Source: Mesorhizobium onobrychidis
GTDB taxonomy: Bacteria > Pseudomonadota > Alphaproteobacteria > Rhizobiales > Rhizobiaceae
DNA length: 64,000 nucleotides
Assembly (NCBI RefSeq): GCF_024707545.1
Contig: NZ_CP062229.1
Location: forward strand, 7,111,501-7,175,500
Reading direction: 5' to 3'
Shown: piece after piece, positions 16,902-27,202 of the stretch
Layout: the number at the start of each line of letters is the position of its first letter
Numbering within the stretch: the stretch's first letter is position 1
Position numbers and translations under genes: made by a program
Notes under the pieces: generated by a model
What the model saw: only the letters and a program-made list of their open reading frames with translations
Told to the model about the DNA's origin: nothing
The model's database searches: none

Positions 16902-18167
16902 CATCGGCTCGCGAGGAAGGCTTGCCGTGTGAGAACCCCGGGGCCAGGAAAGACCCTCGACCTAATCCTGTTGCCTGGCACGGCGGCCGCGAGCGCAGCA
17001 AGCCCATGAGTACTTCGAACATTCGTGGCGATCGGCTCAACGCGACGATTCCGTGGTGTTCGGGCAACCTGCCTGCGACCAAGAGCGAAACGGAGGGAAA
17101 ACGGCCATAATCGCCAGCATCGGGTCGATGCCGCTGAAAAAGTCGATTCTGTTTTCTTGATGTTTGCCAGGAGAACGGACGATCATGGCTGGTCGCTAAT
17201 GTCCAATCGGCGAGCTCGGTTTCGTCTTCTGCTGCTCGGCAACAGGAACTCTTGAACCCAATCCAGCTTTCACCAACTCCATTTTTACGCGTCGCCCGCG
17301 CTATAGACGCCGCGACGTATACAGCGCCCCTCTCAGAGTGGGTGTGAGCGCGGGATTCCGTACGAGATCCGATGTGTTGGCAGGGAGGCCTGAAATGCGC
17401 CGGGATTATCGGAACTGGGATGCTGTGATGTTTGGTCGGGCATCGGATTCATTCTGATTCTATGGTCCACGCCGATCCTCAAGGCCCTAAGCGAGTGATT
17501 CAGAAAGACAGGGCGGCGCTTAGCACGCCCTCCGGTATCGAATGTGAATTGTCAGAAGCAGCCGAACTGCAAATCCGCATCCCGCCCTCGACACTGGTGA
17601 CAACCAAAGTGCGAGAGCTTCCGCGAGTGACTTCGAGAGCCCAGTCGATGTCCCGAAAAGCGTGAAGAGGCTCCTAGTCGCCTCTGATCTTGAACCCCAG
17701 TTTCTATCCCTTTGAGTTCGTTTCCGGCATTGGTGTGCCCTGCTGGGCGGGTGAAGCGACGGGCGCTGGCGCGGAGCCTTTCGCATAGCGCAGCGCGAGC
17801 GACCGTCGCGGACTGAAGGTGGTGGCAACTCGGCCGGTGTCTACCAGGCTCTATGGCAGGAAGGCCTCGCGGTCGGTTCGAGGCGCATCGTATCCTCCGC
17901 GAAGCAGCACGCGAAATTATCGTCACAAGCCTTATAAGCGCTTCGCGTTCGACGCTGTCCAATTTCCGACAATGTCGGATACGGAGTCCGATCCACCGGA
18001 TTGCGATTAAATGGTTTTCGCATCTGGCACAGTACATGCACGTTGTCGGCGAACACGTGATCGACCAATAAGATGTCACATGATCAGCTCATCATAAACG
18101 CCGCCACGGAAAAAATTACTTCGCCCGATGCTTATCGCCCGTCTCGTCACCACAACCGGAGCCATCG
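16902..18167. other. 1.27-kb region without a recognisable gene
   Basis: Short open frames are present on both strands but I recognise no domain, RNA or repeat. It joins the Tn3 scar zone to the M16 protease stub, and its composition is consistent with decayed accessory DNA. Confidence 0.4.
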
Positions 18168-18377
18168 ATGTCTGAAGGGCTGCCCAGGATACCTACTGCG
18201 ACCGCGCTTGCCCTGGTGACGGACTACTCCGGCTACCCCTTTACCGACGAGGGTAAATTGACGGATTTCCTGCTTGATGACGGCATGCAGGTCGTCATCC
18301 CCCGATCACCTTCGCCGATCGTCGCCCATATGGTGTGGTGGAAAGTCGGCAACATCGCGCCCACTGAGGAGATTCCA
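18168..18377 (+). pseudogene. M16 (pitrilysin) zinc-protease N-terminal stub fused in frame to the next gene
   Basis: The 70 codons in frame before the methyltransferase encode TDFLLDDGMQVVIPRSPSPI then VAHMVWWKVGN. This reproduces the start of bacterial M16 peptidases ('[33 protein letters not shown]'). The sequence leaves the family just before the HxxEH zinc motif would appear. It is therefore a stub left by a deletion that placed the methyltransferase start immediately downstream. Confidence 0.6.
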
Positions 18378-19436
18378 ATGTCTGAAGCGAGTCAGGAAAA
18401 GTTGGACGCATTCTTGGGGAAAATGATCGGCGATCTTGGTGCGATCGCTACGGGCGCGGGAGTCGTGCTGGGAGACAGACTCGGCCTGTTCAAGGCATTG
18501 CGCGAAGGCGGCAAGATGACGGCCGCCGAACTTTCGACACGCACCGGCACCCAGGAACGCCTTGTAAGGGAATGGCTTTCCGGGCAGGCGGCTGCGGGCT
18601 ACGTCGACTACGATGAAGCCAACGACGAGTTCTATCTCAACGCCGAGCAGGAACTGGTGTTCGCCGACGAAGATAGCCCGGCCTTCATGGCTGGCGCATT
18701 CGAGTTCCTATCCGCGCTGTGGCTCGATGAAGAAAAGGTCAGGCAGGCATTTCGGTCCGGTAAGGGCGTTGCATGGCACGATCATAGCGCGTGTCTGTTT
18801 CGCGGCACGGAACGGTTCTTCCGGCCAGGCTACAATGCCAATCTGATCGACTCCTGGCTGCCCGCTCTGGAGGGCGTGGTCGAGAAGCTCGAACGCGGCG
18901 CGGCGGTCGCGGATGTCGGATGCGGTCATGGCGCATCGACGGTGCTGATGGCACGTGCTTTCCCCAATTCGCGCTTCGTCGGCTTCGATTATCACGCCCC
19001 TTCGATCGAGCGCGCCCGAAAGGCGGCCGAGGAAGCCGGTGTCGGCGCCAACACGCGCTTCGAGGTCGCGGCCGCCAAGACCTATCCCGGCACCTATGAC
19101 CTCGTCGCTTTTTTCGATTGCCTTCACGACATGGGCGACCCAGAGGGCGCCGCCACCCATGTCCACGGGTCGCTCAAGCCGGATGGCACGTGGATGATCG
19201 TCGAGCCGTTCGCGCATGATCATCTGGCGGCGAATCTCAATCCCGTCGGACGCGTCTACTATGCCGCGTCCACGTTCCTGTGCACACCTGCGTCCGTGTC
19301 ACAGGAAGTCGGGCTCGGGCTTGGCGCCCAGGCCGGCGAGGCGAGGCTGCGCAAGGTTGTGACCGCCGGCGGCTTCAAGCGATTCCGCCGCGCCGCGGAG
19401 ACGCCGTTCAACTTGGTGCTGGAGGCCCGCCCCTAG
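18378..19436 (+). CDS. SAM-dependent class I methyltransferase with N-terminal winged-helix domain
   Basis: The 352-residue protein has an N-terminal dimerisation/winged-helix region (ALREGGKMTAAELSTRTGTQ, then LVREWLSGQAAAGYVDYD). A Rossmann methyltransferase domain follows, with motif I AVADVGCGHGAST near residue 177 and motif II SRFVGFDYHAPS. The start is the ATG at 18378 (MSEASQEKLD) with GAGGAG upstream; the frame is open 70 codons further but that part belongs to a protease remnant. The substrate is unknown. Ubiquinone/menaquinone-type and small-molecule O- or As-methyltransferases share this layout. No operon partner is present. Confidence 0.75.
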   Translation: MSEASQEKLDAFLGKMIGDLGAIATGAGVVLGDRLGLFKALREGGKMTAAELSTRTGTQERLVREWLSGQAAAGYVDYDEANDEFYLNAEQELVFADEDSPAFMAGAFEFLSALWLDEEKVRQAFRSGKGVAWHDHSACLFRGTERFFRPGYNANLIDSWLPALEGVVEKLERGAAVADVGCGHGASTVLMARAFPNSRFVGFDYHAPSIERARKAAEEAGVGANTRFEVAAAKTYPGTYDLVAFFDCLHDMGDPEGAATHVHGSLKPDGTWMIVEPFAHDHLAANLNPVGRVYYAASTFLCTPASVSQEVGLGLGAQAGEARLRKVVTAGGFKRFRRAAETPFNLVLEARP

Positions 19437-20047
19437 CGCGGGCGTCGCTAGAAGGGAAATTGCAGCTCATCGCATTTGGTTAAGATCGCCGCCAAAATTC
19501 GGACGCACGCTTATCGGGTAGATTTTCAAGGAAGGCACACGCAGCCAAGCTCGCCGCCTAAGGCATTCTCAAAGAATTCGATATCCGACGACACGCACCG
19601 GGCTTCCGGGGTTTACGCAGAGATCTCTGCCGAGCCGCCTTCTCTAAACCACTGACGTCGATGTCCGGCGGCAGATTCTTTTCCTCGCTGCGGCCACAAG
19701 GCGAGCAGCCTCGCTGTAGGGGTCTTCCCGCCCGTGCTTTTTCGACCCACTTACCTGAAGGTAGCGCCGCGGTGGCTGATCGTCTCGGGTCGCCGTCATC
19801 ATGGCGGCTGGTGTCAAAGGGGACGGCGGTGGGAAGTCAGGGCATGGAGATCGGCACGTCGGAGGTCGAGCGGATCTGAACGGAGTTCAAGCTGACTCGC
19901 CGCAGCCTTCAAATGTCCAGCTCGTCCTCTCCGGCGACAAAAGCGAAACGCCAGGGGCGGCACGCGACCAGTGGCCTATCGGATGCGCTTCCACCTTCGT
20001 AATGCGTTCCATCAGTACCATCTGGATAGCCTCTCGTTCTTGCAGCT
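19437..20047. other. 611-base region without a recognisable gene
   Basis: No domain, RNA or repeat was recognised between the methyltransferase gene and the convergent end of the organosulfur cluster. Frames are short and show no motif. Confidence 0.4.
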
Positions 20048-21478
20048 TCACGACGCCTTGCGGCGCAAAGCTGTTCGGTATCCCAACCATTGATGAATTT
20101 CGGCGGCGATGCGCTCGGCATGCGCGGTGACTTCGGGAATTCCCATCAGTTCGCCAACGCTGCCGCGCGCCAGCGGCCCGCTGACGAAAATGCTGCCAAT
20201 CGGCCGCCCGGATGTGCCGACCGCACGGCCTTGGCTGTCGGTCGCCAAGCCAAGTCCAATCGGGTCGAGCCGGGCCAATCCCATCCGCGCGAGCGCCGCA
20301 ATCGCCGTGTTGGTCCGCAAGATATCGGCATGCGCCGGCCCGGTTGTCACGATCACGCTGTCAAAAGCCTCGGCAATGAGACGCCGTTGGCCACGCAGTC
20401 GCTGCCCGACGCGAATGCGTCCGGCGATCTGATCGGCGCCGACAATCGATGCGGCGCGATAGGCAAGCCTGCCCTCGGCAACCTGGCGATCGAGCACGTC
20501 CATGATCTGTGGCGCAACACGGAAGCGATGCACATCCCACAGCGCGCGAAGATGGCGCACCACACGGCGCTGCTCAGCGAGCGGCAAAGCCTGCCAGATG
20601 ACCTGTCCCTGCCGCCGGACGGCGTCGAGGACGGGATGCCAGTCTTCGCCAGCCCGAGCGGCTGTAGCAATCGCGGTGCGGATGCGCCTGAGCAGCACTG
20701 TGGCGCTGCGTGAAGGCAGGGTGGTAAAGTCGCCGGCCGGATCGACTGCTTTCAAAGCATGTCCGCGCGATCTGTAACCATGGCGCGAAAGTGCCGTGAT
20801 GCGGCCGCGATGGCCCTTGCGGTGAAGCGTCGCGATCACGTCCGCCGATGTCAGTCCGGTGCCGACGATGAGAACATTGTCATTGCGGCCGACCGCTTCC
20901 AGCCTCTCCAGATCATAGGGATTGGCCACCAGCCCGGCCTTGCCAGCCACGGACTGCAGGGCCAACGGCAAGGCCGGGGGCGGATGCGTCGTCGCAATGA
21001 CCAGAGCGTCTGCCACAAGCGCTGCGCCGTCAGCAAGGATCAGCCGGTAGCGCTCACCACTGCGTTCGACCGAAGCAACGGCGGATCTGACATGCCGGAT
21101 CGTTTTGCTTTGGAGAAAGCGCTGGAGGTGGTCTTCCACGTAACGGCCGAAAACGCGACGCTGCGGGTAGAGCGCTCCATTGGCGGCAACAGCCTCGACA
21201 TCGTCCACGATGGCGCTGGTTTGCTCCAGCCAGTCGGCGAAGTGGCTGTCCTGGCCGGAGATCAGCGTCATCCTCGACGCCGGCACATTGATGCGGTGTG
21301 AAGGATCGGGCGTCGAATAGGCCAGACCATAGCCGAGCCCCTCTCGGGGCTCGACGACCACGATATCGGCAGTTCCGGCGGGCAGAAGCCGCGCAAGATG
21401 AAACGCAGTCGCCGCGCCGGAAAAGCCGCCGCCGATGATGACTACGACCGGCCCTCTGCCCGATTCTCTGGCGCTCAA
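20048..21478 (-). CDS. FAD/NAD(P)-binding oxidoreductase (COG4529-like)
   Basis: This 476-residue flavoprotein has an N-terminal dinucleotide-binding motif, [20 protein letters not shown]. It continues with [20 protein letters not shown], characteristic of the NAD_binding_9 family, and a second GxGxxS site, [19 protein letters not shown]. Its start overlaps the stop of the ssuD-like gene by 4 bases, so it is the last cistron of the organosulfur operon. It could supply or recycle reduced flavin, or oxidise a sulfur intermediate. No direct evidence fixes the reaction. Confidence 0.78.
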   Translation of the reverse strand: MSARESGRGPVVVIIGGGFSGAATAFHLARLLPAGTADIVVVEPREGLGYGLAYSTPDPSHRINVPASRMTLISGQDSHFADWLEQTSAIVDDVEAVAANGALYPQRRVFGRYVEDHLQRFLQSKTIRHVRSAVASVERSGERYRLILADGAALVADALVIATTHPPPALPLALQSVAGKAGLVANPYDLERLEAVGRNDNVLIVGTGLTSADVIATLHRKGHRGRITALSRHGYRSRGHALKAVDPAGDFTTLPSRSATVLLRRIRTAIATAARAGEDWHPVLDAVRRQGQVIWQALPLAEQRRVVRHLRALWDVHRFRVAPQIMDVLDRQVAEGRLAYRAASIVGADQIAGRIRVGQRLRGQRRLIAEAFDSVIVTTGPAHADILRTNTAIAALARMGLARLDPIGLGLATDSQGRAVGTSGRPIGSIFVSGPLARGSVGELMGIPEVTAHAERIAAEIHQWLGYRTALRRKAS

Positions 21479-22650
21479 GATTGACTCGCGCGCAGCGCCG
21501 ATGGCCGATGATCGCCGGCCACCGTTTCGCCAAAAGGTCCCATGTTCACGGCCGTCGGCCGCGTCGAGATTTCATGATCGAGCGGCAATAGCGGTAGCAC
21601 CAGTTCGCCAAAACGATAGGCTTCCTCCAGATGCGGATAACCGGAGAGGATGAAGGTATCGATGCCGATACGCCGGTATTCGTCGATCCGTTCCGCCACC
21701 GTGGCCGCATCGCCGACCAGGGCGGTGCCGGCGCCGCCGCGAACCAGGCCGACCCCGGCCCACAGGTTGGGGCTGATTTCCAGCTTGTCGCGACGGCCGC
21801 CATGCAGCCGGCTCATGCGCGACTGGCCGACAGAATCCATGCGCGCGAAAACCTTCTGCGCCTCGGCGATCGTCCTATCGTCGAGGCGGCTGATCAGCCG
21901 GTCGGCATCGGCCCACGCCTCGTCATTTGTTTCGCGGACGATGACATGCAATCGGATTCCAAAACTCACCGCTCGTCCCGCCTTCTCGGCAAGGCCGCGC
22001 ACATGGTCAACCTTGGCGGCGACGTCGGCCGGCGGTTCGCCCCAGGTCAGATACTTGTCGATCTGTTCGGCGGCGACCGCGTTGGCTGCTTCCGACGAGC
22101 CGCCGAAATAGAGCGGCGGATGTGGCGTCTGCACGGGCGGAAACAGCAGCCGGCCGTCCTCGATACGGAAGTGCTTGCCTGCGAAGGCAACAGTCTCGCC
22201 ACGCAGCACGGCCTTGTAGATGTCGAGGAATTCCCGCGTCACCTCATAGCGCTCGTCATGGCTGAGGAAGATGCCGTCGCCCTGGTTCTCGACGGGGTCG
22301 CCGCCGGTGACAACATTGATCAGCAGGCGTCCGCTGGAAATGCGGTCGAGTGTCGAGGTCATGCGGGCGGCGAGCGTCGGAGATTGCAGGCCCGGCCGGA
22401 CGGCGACAAGGAAGCGAAGCCGCTGCGTCAGCGGCGCCACAGCCGACGCCACGACCCAGCTGTCCTCGCAACTGCGTCCGGTCGGCAGCAGCGCGCCATA
22501 GTAGCCGATGGCATCGGCAGCTTTGGCGACCTGGGTGAGGTAGGGCAAGTCGACCGCCCTGCCCCCCTCGGAGGTGCCGAGATAGCGACTGTCGCCATGG
22601 GTCGGAAGAAACCACAGGACCTTGATCCTGTCGTTAGTGGCAATGCTCAT
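21475..22650 (-). CDS. ssuD: FMNH2-dependent alkanesulfonate monooxygenase (SsuD/MsuD type)
   Basis: The 391-residue luciferase-like enzyme shows SsuD features: [52 protein letters not shown], and [20 protein letters not shown]. It oxygenates a sulfonate to sulfite and an aldehyde using reduced FMN. Length and motifs agree with E. coli SsuD. It lies between the SfnB-like and FAD-protein genes. The flavin reductase encoded at the head of the cluster (30.2-30.8 kb) would supply FMNH2. Confidence 0.9.
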   Translation of the reverse strand: MSIATNDRIKVLWFLPTHGDSRYLGTSEGGRAVDLPYLTQVAKAADAIGYYGALLPTGRSCEDSWVVASAVAPLTQRLRFLVAVRPGLQSPTLAARMTSTLDRISSGRLLINVVTGGDPVENQGDGIFLSHDERYEVTREFLDIYKAVLRGETVAFAGKHFRIEDGRLLFPPVQTPHPPLYFGGSSEAANAVAAEQIDKYLTWGEPPADVAAKVDHVRGLAEKAGRAVSFGIRLHVIVRETNDEAWADADRLISRLDDRTIAEAQKVFARMDSVGQSRMSRLHGGRRDKLEISPNLWAGVGLVRGGAGTALVGDAATVAERIDEYRRIGIDTFILSGYPHLEEAYRFGELVLPLLPLDHEISTRPTAVNMGPFGETVAGDHRPSALRASQS

Positions 22651-22683
22651 GAATGGTCCTCTGTGCCTTGAAGATGCCCGCGG

Positions 22684-23931
22684 TCAGCTCCAGGCATGGA
22701 ACGGCGGATTGACGTCATTGAGGTAGTAATTGCCCAAGATCGCGTATTTCCAGCGCACCGGATCGTGCAGCGTGTGGGTGCGGGCGTTGCGCCAGTGCCG
22801 GTCGAGATTGTGCTCGGCCAGCGTCGAGCGTGTGCCGGCGAGCTCGAACAGCTTGTTCGTGGCATTGATGGCGATCTCGGTGGTGAGGATCTTGGATTCC
22901 GCCACAGCGATCTGCGCTTCAGCGACGGTCTTCTCGTTCGGGTCGGCGACGGCGCGATCGACGGCAAGCCCGGCCTTTTCCAGAACCGCCTCTGCCGCAT
23001 TGGCGCGCAGACGAAGGTCGCCGATCGCTTGGATCGTATAAGGATCCTGCCAGGCATGATCGACGCCGCTGTCTATCCAGGCGCGCGACTTGGTGCGCAC
23101 GAAATCGACCGTCTCGTCGATCGCCGCCTTGGCGATGCCGAGATCGACGGCGGCCTGGATGATCTGGAAGATGGCGCCGTCGGCCGTCGGCCGGTCGTAG
23201 CCCTTATAGCCGGGAACCAGATGCGTCTTCGGCACTTTCACGTTGTCGAGAAGAACCGTGCCTGACAACGTCGTCTTCTGGCCGAAGCTCGACCAGTCGT
23301 CGATGACCGTCAGTCCTGGCGCGCCGCGATCGGCGATGGCATACCAGGCGCGGCCCTCGTCATCGAGCGCCACGATCGGCACCAGATGGGCGAGTAGCGC
23401 GCCGCTCGAATAGAATTTCTGGCCGTGGACGACGACATGGTCACCGGCGTCGACGAACTTGGTTTCGAAGTCGGCCGCCCGCTTGGAGCCGAATTCGGAG
23501 AACGCGTTGCCGAAGCGCGTGCCGGACAACACCTCGGCGAAAAGCAGCTTCTTCTGGGCCTCGTCGGAGACGGTGCGGATGGCGGCGACGACGCCGAGAT
23601 GGTTCTGCGGAATCTGACCCAGCGACGGATCGGCCGCCGAGATGATGGTGATCACTTTCGACAGCGTCACATAGGAGAGCTCCGGCCCGCCATAGGCTTT
23701 CGGCACGTTGATCGACCACAGGCCGCTCTGCGAAAACGCATCGAGCTCTTCCGTCGGCCAGAGGCGTTCACGGTCCCGCCTGGAGGCATCCTTGGCGAAT
23801 TCGGCGGCCAGTTTTTCGGCGACAGCGATCGCCTCGGCGTCGGTCCTGATAACATGCGCCTTGGCTGACGGACGCTCGACCGGTGGCACGGCGCTGCGGA
23901 TATCGGACGGCTGCTTCGATTGGATGGTCAT
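22684..23931 (-). CDS. SfnB-family sulfur acquisition oxidoreductase (acyl-CoA dehydrogenase fold, DszC-like)
   Basis: This protein of about 415 residues has the acyl-CoA dehydrogenase/DszC fold. Visible segments are LWSINVPKAYGGPELSYVTL, GNAFSEFGSKRAADFETKF, GQKFYSSGALLAHLVPIVAL and the C-terminal RSTLAEHNLDRHWRNARTHT. I set the start at the ATG at 23931 (MTIQSKQPSD), which overlaps the stop of the upstream ATPase gene by 4 bases; the longer frame runs through that gene and is spurious. SfnB-type enzymes are flavin-dependent and belong to sulfate-starvation regulons for sulfone and sulfonate use. Confidence 0.85.
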   Translation of the reverse strand: MTIQSKQPSDIRSAVPPVERPSAKAHVIRTDAEAIAVAEKLAAEFAKDASRRDRERLWPTEELDAFSQSGLWSINVPKAYGGPELSYVTLSKVITIISAADPSLGQIPQNHLGVVAAIRTVSDEAQKKLLFAEVLSGTRFGNAFSEFGSKRAADFETKFVDAGDHVVVHGQKFYSSGALLAHLVPIVALDDEGRAWYAIADRGAPGLTVIDDWSSFGQKTTLSGTVLLDNVKVPKTHLVPGYKGYDRPTADGAIFQIIQAAVDLGIAKAAIDETVDFVRTKSRAWIDSGVDHAWQDPYTIQAIGDLRLRANAAEAVLEKAGLAVDRAVADPNEKTVAEAQIAVAESKILTTEIAINATNKLFELAGTRSTLAEHNLDRHWRNARTHTLHDPVRWKYAILGNYYLNDVNPPFHAWS

Positions 23932-24716
23932 GCTGCGGTCTCCTTGGGGAAATGGTCGGATGGAAGCGGCGCGCCGCCGAGATAGTAGGTCTTGATATCG
24001 GCGCGCTGGCGCAGGTCGGCAGCCGATCCTTCGAGGACGCTGACGCCGTTCTCGATCACGGTGGCGCGGTCGGCGTATTTCAGCGCGACCGCCGAATTCT
24101 GTTCGGCAACCAGCATCGAAAGGCCTTCGTCGCGGTTTAGCCGTTTCAGGGCGCTGAAGATCTCGTCGACGATCAGCGGCGCGAGCCCCATCGACGGCTC
24201 GTCCAGAACAAAGAGCTTCGGCCGCGACATCAGGCCCCGGCCGATTGCCGTCATCTGCTGCTCGCCCCCGGAAGTGAGGCCGGACCGGGTTCGCCGCCTT
24301 TCGGCGAGCCTTGGGAAAAGTGAATAGACACGGTCGAGGTCGGCCTTGACGCCGGTGCGAGAGGACGAGCGCCCGAGCGCGCCGGTGAAGAGGTTCTCTT
24401 CGACCGTCAGCGAACGGAAGCAATGCCGGCCCTCGAGGACCTGGACGAGGCCGCTGCGGACGAGCTGCGAGGGGCTTGCCCTTGAAACATCCTCGCCATC
24501 GAAGGTGATCCGACCGGCGGTAATGGCGCCGCGCTCGGCCGGGAGGAGATTGGATACGGCGCGCAGCAGCGTGGTCTTGCCGGCGCCGTTAGAGCCGAGA
24601 AGCGCGACGATCTCGCCCCTCCCAACCGACAGGTCGACGCCGTGCAGGGCGGCAATGGCGCCGTTGTAGACAGCTTCCACGCTGCTGACTGACAGTATCG
24701 GGTATTGGCTGGACAT
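23928..24716 (-). CDS. Branched-chain-type ABC transporter ATPase (LivF-like)
   Basis: This 262-residue ATPase has Walker A GSNGAGKTT, a signature-like LTSGGEQQM, Walker B LFVLDEPSMGLAP and AEQN in the switch region, typical of LivF proteins. It belongs to the five-component Liv/urea-type transporter whose other parts lie just upstream. It is embedded between organosulfur enzyme genes and overlaps the SfnB-like gene by 4 bases. Confidence 0.9.
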   Translation of the reverse strand: MSSQYPILSVSSVEAVYNGAIAALHGVDLSVGRGEIVALLGSNGAGKTTLLRAVSNLLPAERGAITAGRITFDGEDVSRASPSQLVRSGLVQVLEGRHCFRSLTVEENLFTGALGRSSSRTGVKADLDRVYSLFPRLAERRRTRSGLTSGGEQQMTAIGRGLMSRPKLFVLDEPSMGLAPLIVDEIFSALKRLNRDEGLSMLVAEQNSAVALKYADRATVIENGVSVLEGSAADLRQRADIKTYYLGGAPLPSDHFPKETAA

Positions 24717-24780
24717 CTATGACTCCGCTGGGAAGCTGGATGGCGTGGCCGGCCAGTTTGTCGGCCGCGCCATGGCAAAC

Positions 24781-26112
24781 TCAGTTGCTGACCACTGCGT
24801 CGGCGTCCTCGGCCGTGCGGATCTTGATGCCCTTCTCCTTGGCGTAGGCCTCGGACGACTTCTCGATGATCGGGCGCAGCAACTTCCAGTCGGGCGCGAT
24901 CCAGTCGGACACGACGTCCCACTTCTTGCCGTCCCACTGCTGGAAGGTCACGTAGCCGTCACCCTCGTGATTGTCCCAGGAGACATTGATCGAGTGGAAC
25001 AGATCCTTGGCACCGAGCGCCTCGACGCGCGCCGGATCGAGCTTGAGATGCTCGAAGCCCCAGCGCACTTCGTCGCCGGTCAGCGTGCGGTTGCCGAACT
25101 TGGCCTGTGCGATGCGGACCGCCTCGACGTTGAGGATGCCATTAACGATGCCTAGATTGTGGTAGACCGAGCCGATGCGGCTTTTGTCATCGAGATTGCC
25201 TTTGCCGTCGCTGTAGACCGTTTTCACGATCTCCTGGACCACCGGATACTGCTCACCCGAGGCCTGGGTGGTGATGGCCGTATAGCCCTTGGCGGCACCG
25301 CCCGCGGGGATGACGTCCTCTTCCGAATTCGACCAGACATTGCCGACAATGTGATCGGCCGGGAAGCCGGTCTTCTGCGCGGTCTTAAGCGCAACCGGAT
25401 TCATCACGCCCCAGCCGCGCAGCACGACATAGTCGGGACGCTCGCGACGGATCGTCAGCCATTGTGCCTGCTGCTCGTTGCCCGGATGCGGAACCTCGAT
25501 CTGCGACAGTTCGAAGCCGTATTTCTGCGCCAAAAGCTCGTAGATCGGGATCGTCTCCTTGCCGTAGGGCGAGCCGTGATAGAGCACCACAATCTTCTTG
25601 CCCTTGAGCTTGTCCAGGCTGCCTTCCTTGGAGGCGATGTAGTTCACGATTCCGGAAGTCTCGCTGTAGGGATTGAGCAGCAGCGGGAAGACGTAAGGGA
25701 ACACGCGCCCGTCCGTGGTGTCGGTGCGGCCGTGATTGATGGTGATCAGCGGCACCTTGTCGTCGGTTATGCGGTCGATCATGGCGTAGGCGATGCCGAC
25801 CGAAAGCGGGTTCCAGGCTGCAATATCCGGATTGCTCTTCAGCCGTTCGTAGACCTCGACGCCCTTCTCGACCTCATACTGGGTCTCGCCTTCGCTCCAG
25901 GTCAGCTTGACGCCGTTGACGCCACCGTCGCGGATGTTGATCAGGTTGAGGTAGTCGATGAAGCCGCCGAAGAAGCCGGTCCCGCCGGCGGCATAGGGGC
26001 CGACGCGATAGCTCTGCAGGGGGAAATACTGTTCGTCGGCGTGGACAGCCGTCGCGCCGAGCACGAAGGCCGTGGCGATCGCCGCTTTCTTGAGATGACT
26101 GAAGAAGGTCAT
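24781..26112 (-). CDS. ABC transporter substrate-binding protein, branched-chain type (Peripla_BP_6)
   Basis: The 443-residue precursor has a signal peptide, MTFFSHLKKAAIATAFVLGA ending near TAVHADE. The periplasmic binding fold of the LivJ/UrtA type follows, with PYAAGGTGFFGGFIDYLNLI, KKIVVLYHGSPYGKETIPIY and YVVLRGWGVMNPVAL. It is longer than amino-acid-binding relatives. It lies within a cluster of sulfone and sulfonate monooxygenases, so the ligand is likely an organosulfur compound, though this is inferred from context. Confidence 0.88.
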   Translation of the reverse strand: MTFFSHLKKAAIATAFVLGATAVHADEQYFPLQSYRVGPYAAGGTGFFGGFIDYLNLINIRDGGVNGVKLTWSEGETQYEVEKGVEVYERLKSNPDIAAWNPLSVGIAYAMIDRITDDKVPLITINHGRTDTTDGRVFPYVFPLLLNPYSETSGIVNYIASKEGSLDKLKGKKIVVLYHGSPYGKETIPIYELLAQKYGFELSQIEVPHPGNEQQAQWLTIRRERPDYVVLRGWGVMNPVALKTAQKTGFPADHIVGNVWSNSEEDVIPAGGAAKGYTAITTQASGEQYPVVQEIVKTVYSDGKGNLDDKSRIGSVYHNLGIVNGILNVEAVRIAQAKFGNRTLTGDEVRWGFEHLKLDPARVEALGAKDLFHSINVSWDNHEGDGYVTFQQWDGKKWDVVSDWIAPDWKLLRPIIEKSSEAYAKEKGIKIRTAEDADAVVSN

Positions 26113-26161
26113 GAGTTGCGTCTCCTGAGGTGTGGGTCCGTGAGAGGATGTCGAGCGGCGC

Positions 26162-27199
26162 TCAGCTGGACCTTGAGCCGATCCGTCGTTTCAGGCGGTC
26201 GAAGAGGGCCGACAGCCCGCTCGGTTCCGCGATGAGGAAGATGATGATGAGGGCGCCGAGCACGATGCGCTGGCTCATGTCGAGCACGCCCGAATCGAAC
26301 AGGCCGCCAAACGCGAAGGCGCCGATGCGGGACAGAAGAAGCGGGAAGACGACGATGAAGGCCGCGCCCAGAAACGCACCGCGCATCGAAGCCAGCCCGC
26401 CGATGATGATGATGAACAGTATCTGGAAGGAGCGGTCGAGGTTGAAGCCGGCCGGCTCTACGGTGCGCAGATAGGTGAAGGCCCACAGCACACCGGCGAC
26501 GCCGATAATGAAGGACGAGATGGCGAAGGCCAGCAGCTTGGTTCGCAGCACCGGCACGCCGATGACGTGCGCCGCCGTTTCATTATCGCGCACGGCAATG
26601 AAGTTGCGGCCGATGGCGCTGTTGACCAGCCGCCAGACGAGAGCGGTGAGCACGATGACCGTGGTGACCGAAAGCAGGTAGCGGCCGGTGGCGCCGTCGA
26701 GCGGGAATCCACCGACGATGAGATGCGGCGCCGAAATCACGCCGGATGGGTTGTAGTTGGAGAACCAGCCGAACTTGGTCAGCGCCCATTGCACGAAGAA
26801 CTGGGCGGCGAGCGTCGACACGGCGAGATAGAAGCCGCGCAGCCGCAGGCTCGGCAGGCCGAACACGACGCCGATGCCGGCGGCCGAAATCCCGACCAGG
26901 ATCATGGTCGCTGGCAGCGGCAGTCCGTCGAAACGCAGATTGAAATTGTAGGCAGCAAAAGCACCGACCGCCATGAAGGCGGAGGAGCCAAGCGAAAGCT
27001 GGCCGCAGTAGCCGGTGAGAAGGTTAAGGCCGACCGCCGCCAGGCTGAGTGCCAGGAACGGCAGCAGGATCGCCTCGATGAGATAGCTCGACGCATAGGC
27101 GGGGATCAGGCCGTAGCCGGCGACGACCAGCACGGCCGGCAGAGCTAATCTCTGCCAGTCGGTTGGAGGCCTTGCGGCATCGAGCGCTTGCACGGCCAT
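26162..27199 (-). CDS. Branched-chain-type ABC transporter permease (LivM-like)
   Basis: This 345-residue polytopic membrane protein has LivM motifs: GLNLLTGYCGQLSLGSSAFM, PSLRLRGFYLAVSTLAAQFF and AVRDNETAAHVIGV. It begins 3 bases after the LivH-like permease gene and pairs with it to form the channel. Confidence 0.9.
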   Translation of the reverse strand: MAVQALDAARPPTDWQRLALPAVLVVAGYGLIPAYASSYLIEAILLPFLALSLAAVGLNLLTGYCGQLSLGSSAFMAVGAFAAYNFNLRFDGLPLPATMILVGISAAGIGVVFGLPSLRLRGFYLAVSTLAAQFFVQWALTKFGWFSNYNPSGVISAPHLIVGGFPLDGATGRYLLSVTTVIVLTALVWRLVNSAIGRNFIAVRDNETAAHVIGVPVLRTKLLAFAISSFIIGVAGVLWAFTYLRTVEPAGFNLDRSFQILFIIIIGGLASMRGAFLGAAFIVVFPLLLSRIGAFAFGGLFDSGVLDMSQRIVLGALIIIFLIAEPSGLSALFDRLKRRIGSRSS

Positions 27200-27202
27200 C
27201 GG

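Noticed and set aside
17552..18079. 175-codon minus-strand frame in the 17-18 kb gap
   Set aside because: It has no start signal, no domain and an irregular composition rich in Arg, Ser and Cys; probably decayed DNA.
23932..24423. 164-codon N-terminal extension of the SfnB-like gene
   Set aside because: It runs through the LivF ATPase in another frame, and the ATG at 23931 gives the standard family start with a 4-base overlap.
25159..26235. 358-codon plus-strand frame opposite the Liv-type binding protein
   Set aside because: It is the complementary-strand shadow of a gene with a signal peptide and clear family motifs.
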